64,000 bases of DNA from Guptibacillus hwajinpoensis (GTDB lineage Bacteria > Bacillota > Bacilli > Bacillales > Guptibacillaceae). Under the pieces are notes generated by a model. It was not told where the DNA came from. It searched no databases and saw nothing but the letters and a program-made list of their open reading frames with translations. The DNA lies in contig NZ_SWFM01000001.1 of assembly GCF_005144865.1 (NCBI RefSeq), positions 868,001-932,000 on the forward strand, given 5' to 3'. A program made the position numbers and the translations under genes. How positions within the stretch are numbered: the first letter of the stretch is position 1; each line of letters begins with the position of its first letter. Below, piece after piece: positions 62,127 to 64,000 of the stretch.

Positions 62127-63128
62127 CTATGTAATAAGGTCATCATGATGATCCATTTGCGGAGGTTCCTCCATCCAATTATTCGCAATCATTAATTCAA
62201 CACCCTCACGCGCGTATTCATAGACATCTTTAGCAAACACTCCTGATTTCAAAATCAAATCATTACGCAATCCAAACGCAGCACCAAAGCTTTGTCCACC
62301 TACACCAAAGTTACTCAACAGGTAAGTACAATACATCATTAATTTATCTGAAAAAGGCGCCTCTTGTGATGTTGTCACATTGCCTCCAGGCGTAGCTGGT
62401 ATTTGAATATCTTCTTGCTGAAGAATTTTACCTGTTTCGATAATGATCTCTTTCGAAAGTTCTTTTCCCTTTAGAAAATACTTTCTCACTTTCTCATCGT
62501 GGGCAGTTTGAGCAAATCCAGTTATCATTTGCACTCCTGTAATATTTGTTTCAATACTATGGTAGAGGTAAGCAAATTCAATTGTACTAAGCGCTCGTTT
62601 AGAGCCAAAAAGACTAGAACTCTTCATGTATTTCTTGTCAGTAATAAATTCAACTGACTCTGGTGCGGATATATATGTTGGGCGCGGAAGAATACCAATT
62701 GTAAGGAGATATTGAGTAAACTCATTATAATAGGTTTGTGTGAGAGCGGTTAGGTCCATGTACAACTTAACGATGTCTTCTCTATACGCCATGCTCAAGT
62801 GTAATGTATACATCGCCATGCTAATTTGTTTTAATACACGCATGAACATAATATCAAAGCCATGGTCATATAGCTTTGAAGCATTTATAAACACATCATC
62901 ACTTGTGAATCCTATAGGTACTGCAGCTCCTTCATTTTGAAAGATCACTTCTATTTGCTTCACTTTCGGGTTCAGTTTCTTCCATAATCCTTCCATTAAA
63001 TGTTTGGCTTTCTTATCATCTGATTTCTCAATAAAGTACTCCAGCATCCTCAGGATCACTGTTTTCTTTTGGTAAGTCATCCACAATGCACCGATCTCTG
63101 TTGAACTCATTTTCGGTTTGTTTGCCAT
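62127..63128 (-). CDS. DUF3231 family protein
   Basis: 333 residues, two similar helical halves: MSSTEIGALWMTYQKKTVIL near the start and ALSTIEFAYLYHSIETNITG near residue 185, each followed by ferritin-like helices. The family is found in Bacillus, often near spore coat or germination genes. The ATG at 63128 has GGAGGAGG upstream; the ATG at 63149 overlaps that site. First gene of the DUF3231-CBO0543-gerB operon. Confidence 0.82.
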   Translation of the reverse strand: MANKPKMSSTEIGALWMTYQKKTVILRMLEYFIEKSDDKKAKHLMEGLWKKLNPKVKQIEVIFQNEGAAVPIGFTSDDVFINASKLYDHGFDIMFMRVLKQISMAMYTLHLSMAYREDIVKLYMDLTALTQTYYNEFTQYLLTIGILPRPTYISAPESVEFITDKKYMKSSSLFGSKRALSTIEFAYLYHSIETNITGVQMITGFAQTAHDEKVRKYFLKGKELSKEIIIETGKILQQEDIQIPATPGGNVTTSQEAPFSDKLMMYCTYLLSNFGVGGQSFGAAFGLRNDLILKSGVFAKDVYEYAREGVELMIANNWMEEPPQMDHHDDLIT

Positions 63129-63316
63129 TCGAACATATTCCTCCTCCATTTGCCTTATCGTCCTCTTATTTACTCAGAAGGTAGTATGTGACTCTCTAAA
63201 TCATTTATACATTGACCTCTGTGATATGTCTTTGAATGGTTATTCCGCGAAAGACAGGGATAAAAAAGACTCAAGGTGACAAGATACATAGTAGATTATG
63301 CCTGAGGAGTTTTGCT

Positions 63317-64000
63317 ATGAAACGTATCCGTAAATTGGGTGAAAGAAGAAGAAAAAGATCTAATGTAAATGAACAAACGCCGCCTTCTTCACATAACGTA
63401 TCCTCTTTCCACTTCAGTCTTAAAAAAAACATCGAACACATCCAAAAAACACTTGGCGAAAGCTCGGACATTGTCATTAGAGAATTTAAAGCAGGTGTTG
63501 ATGGATCAATGCATCTTGCAGTGTTCTATACAGACGGTCTAGCAGACAAAGCTATGGTTCAGGATTTTATTATTGAACCGTTAATGTTTGATATCCGTCA
63601 ATCAGATCTTACAAGTGACGCCTTTCAAAACAAAAGTCATCTCGATATCTTAAAAACCTTTTCAATCGCTTCAGGAGATATGGTTCCAATAAAAGATTTT
63701 GATATATTCTTTCAACATGTGTTATCAGGTGATACGGCTATTCTTATAGATGGAGATGCAGAAGGAGTTGCAATTGGTTCAAGAGGATGGGAAGATCGCG
63801 GTGTTAATGAACCAACATCCCAAACCGTTATTCGCGGTCCGAAAGATGGCTTTACAGAAACACTTCGAACGAATACAGCCCTCATACGTCGTAAAATTAA
63901 AGACCCTAACCTCTGGATTGAAACAAAAACAATTGGAGCAAAGACACATACAGACGTGGCTCTAATTTATTTGAACGGTGTTGTTGAACCGGAGCTTGTC
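63317..64000 (+). CDS. Spore germination protein GerA family, 3' part off the window
   Basis: 228 codons are present, open to the right edge. After a basic, low-complexity start (RKLGERRRKRSNVNE), the GerA N-terminal domain appears with FHFSLKKNIEHIQKTLGESS, ILIDGDAEGVAIGSRGWEDR and the diagnostic RGPKDGFTETLRTNTALIRR. The membrane domain would follow beyond the window. The ATG has TGAGGAG upstream. It faces away from the GerB-type operon; its own B and C subunits may lie further right. Confidence 0.93.
   Translation, partial: MKRIRKLGERRRKRSNVNEQTPPSSHNVSSFHFSLKKNIEHIQKTLGESSDIVIREFKAGVDGSMHLAVFYTDGLADKAMVQDFIIEPLMFDIRQSDLTSDAFQNKSHLDILKTFSIASGDMVPIKDFDIFFQHVLSGDTAILIDGDAEGVAIGSRGWEDRGVNEPTSQTVIRGPKDGFTETLRTNTALIRRKIKDPNLWIETKTIGAKTHTDVALIYLNGVVEPELV

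Overview
The window comes from a spore-forming member of the Bacillaceae (Firmicutes), most likely a salt-tolerant or marine Bacillus-like lineage. This is inferred from gene content and style: strong AGGAGG ribosome binding sites, frequent TTG and GTG starts, GerA/GerB germination proteins, Spo0E-like and SinI-like regulators, a Rex repressor, a type B L31 protein, two betaine-related uptake proteins and a microbial rhodopsin. No rRNA, tRNA, CRISPR array, prophage or intact transposase was found. The window is a chromosomal housekeeping and accessory mix with many intergenic repeats.

Layout. 1-4.4 kb: a SwrC-type RND pump (cut by the left edge) diverges from its YerO-like TetR regulator, with palindromic operators near both promoters. 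4.4-7.5 kb: a dispersed repeat, a small sigma-like factor, rpmE2 with a structured leader, and several very small genes (Spo0E-like, FbpA-like) beside a DUF421 membrane protein. 7.7-22 kb: recQ, a lipase, an NrnB-like DHH phosphoesterase, an acyl-CoA ligase, LOG, GNAT, sirtuin, a BCCT betaine transporter, an HNH protein and a SWIM-SNF2 helicase. 22-26.7 kb: LysE exporter, orphan betaine-binding lipoprotein, MDR reductase, SRPBCC protein, a possible small RNA and a SinI-like gene with a large palindrome in its leader. 26.8-31.6 kb: the trehalose operon (IIA, treP, treA, treR, all on the minus strand) with two TreR operators, interrupted by a repeat between treP and treA. 31.7-41.5 kb: cupin, aldo/keto reductase, five tandem 119-bp hairpin units, HSL-type esterase, DJ-1-like protein, a YocH-like cell-wall protein, an AI-2E-type permease with a kinase-like partner, a nucleoside hydrolase and a lipid kinase. 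41.9-46.4 kb: an OFA-type anion transporter, a DUF2294 protein and an FdhF/YdeP molybdopterin oxidoreductase. The transporter and the oxidoreductase each have a leader RNA ending in a terminator, and the two leaders share a small hairpin motif. 46.5-53.7 kb: UbiB/ABC1-type kinase with a coupled small protein, a STAS sensor, thiM, small membrane proteins, a Rex-family repressor and an exonuclease-BRCT protein. 53.8-60.3 kb: a secreted lamin-tail/phospholipase D protein, a xenorhodopsin-like rhodopsin, a methyltransferase, a dicarboxylate/cation symporter and an HD hydrolase. 60.4-64 kb: germination genes, with a GerB permease, CBO0543 and DUF3231 proteins on the minus strand and a GerA gene on the plus strand running off the right edge.

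The best candidates for something undescribed are the 119-bp tandem hairpin array (33.5-34.1 kb), whose stems are kept by paired substitutions; the shared leader motif of the YdeP/OFA cluster; the family of seven clear copies and several remnants of a GC-rich foldback element; and the rhodopsin gene, which has no retinal-synthesis gene nearby. All calls come from reading the sequence; no database search was run.
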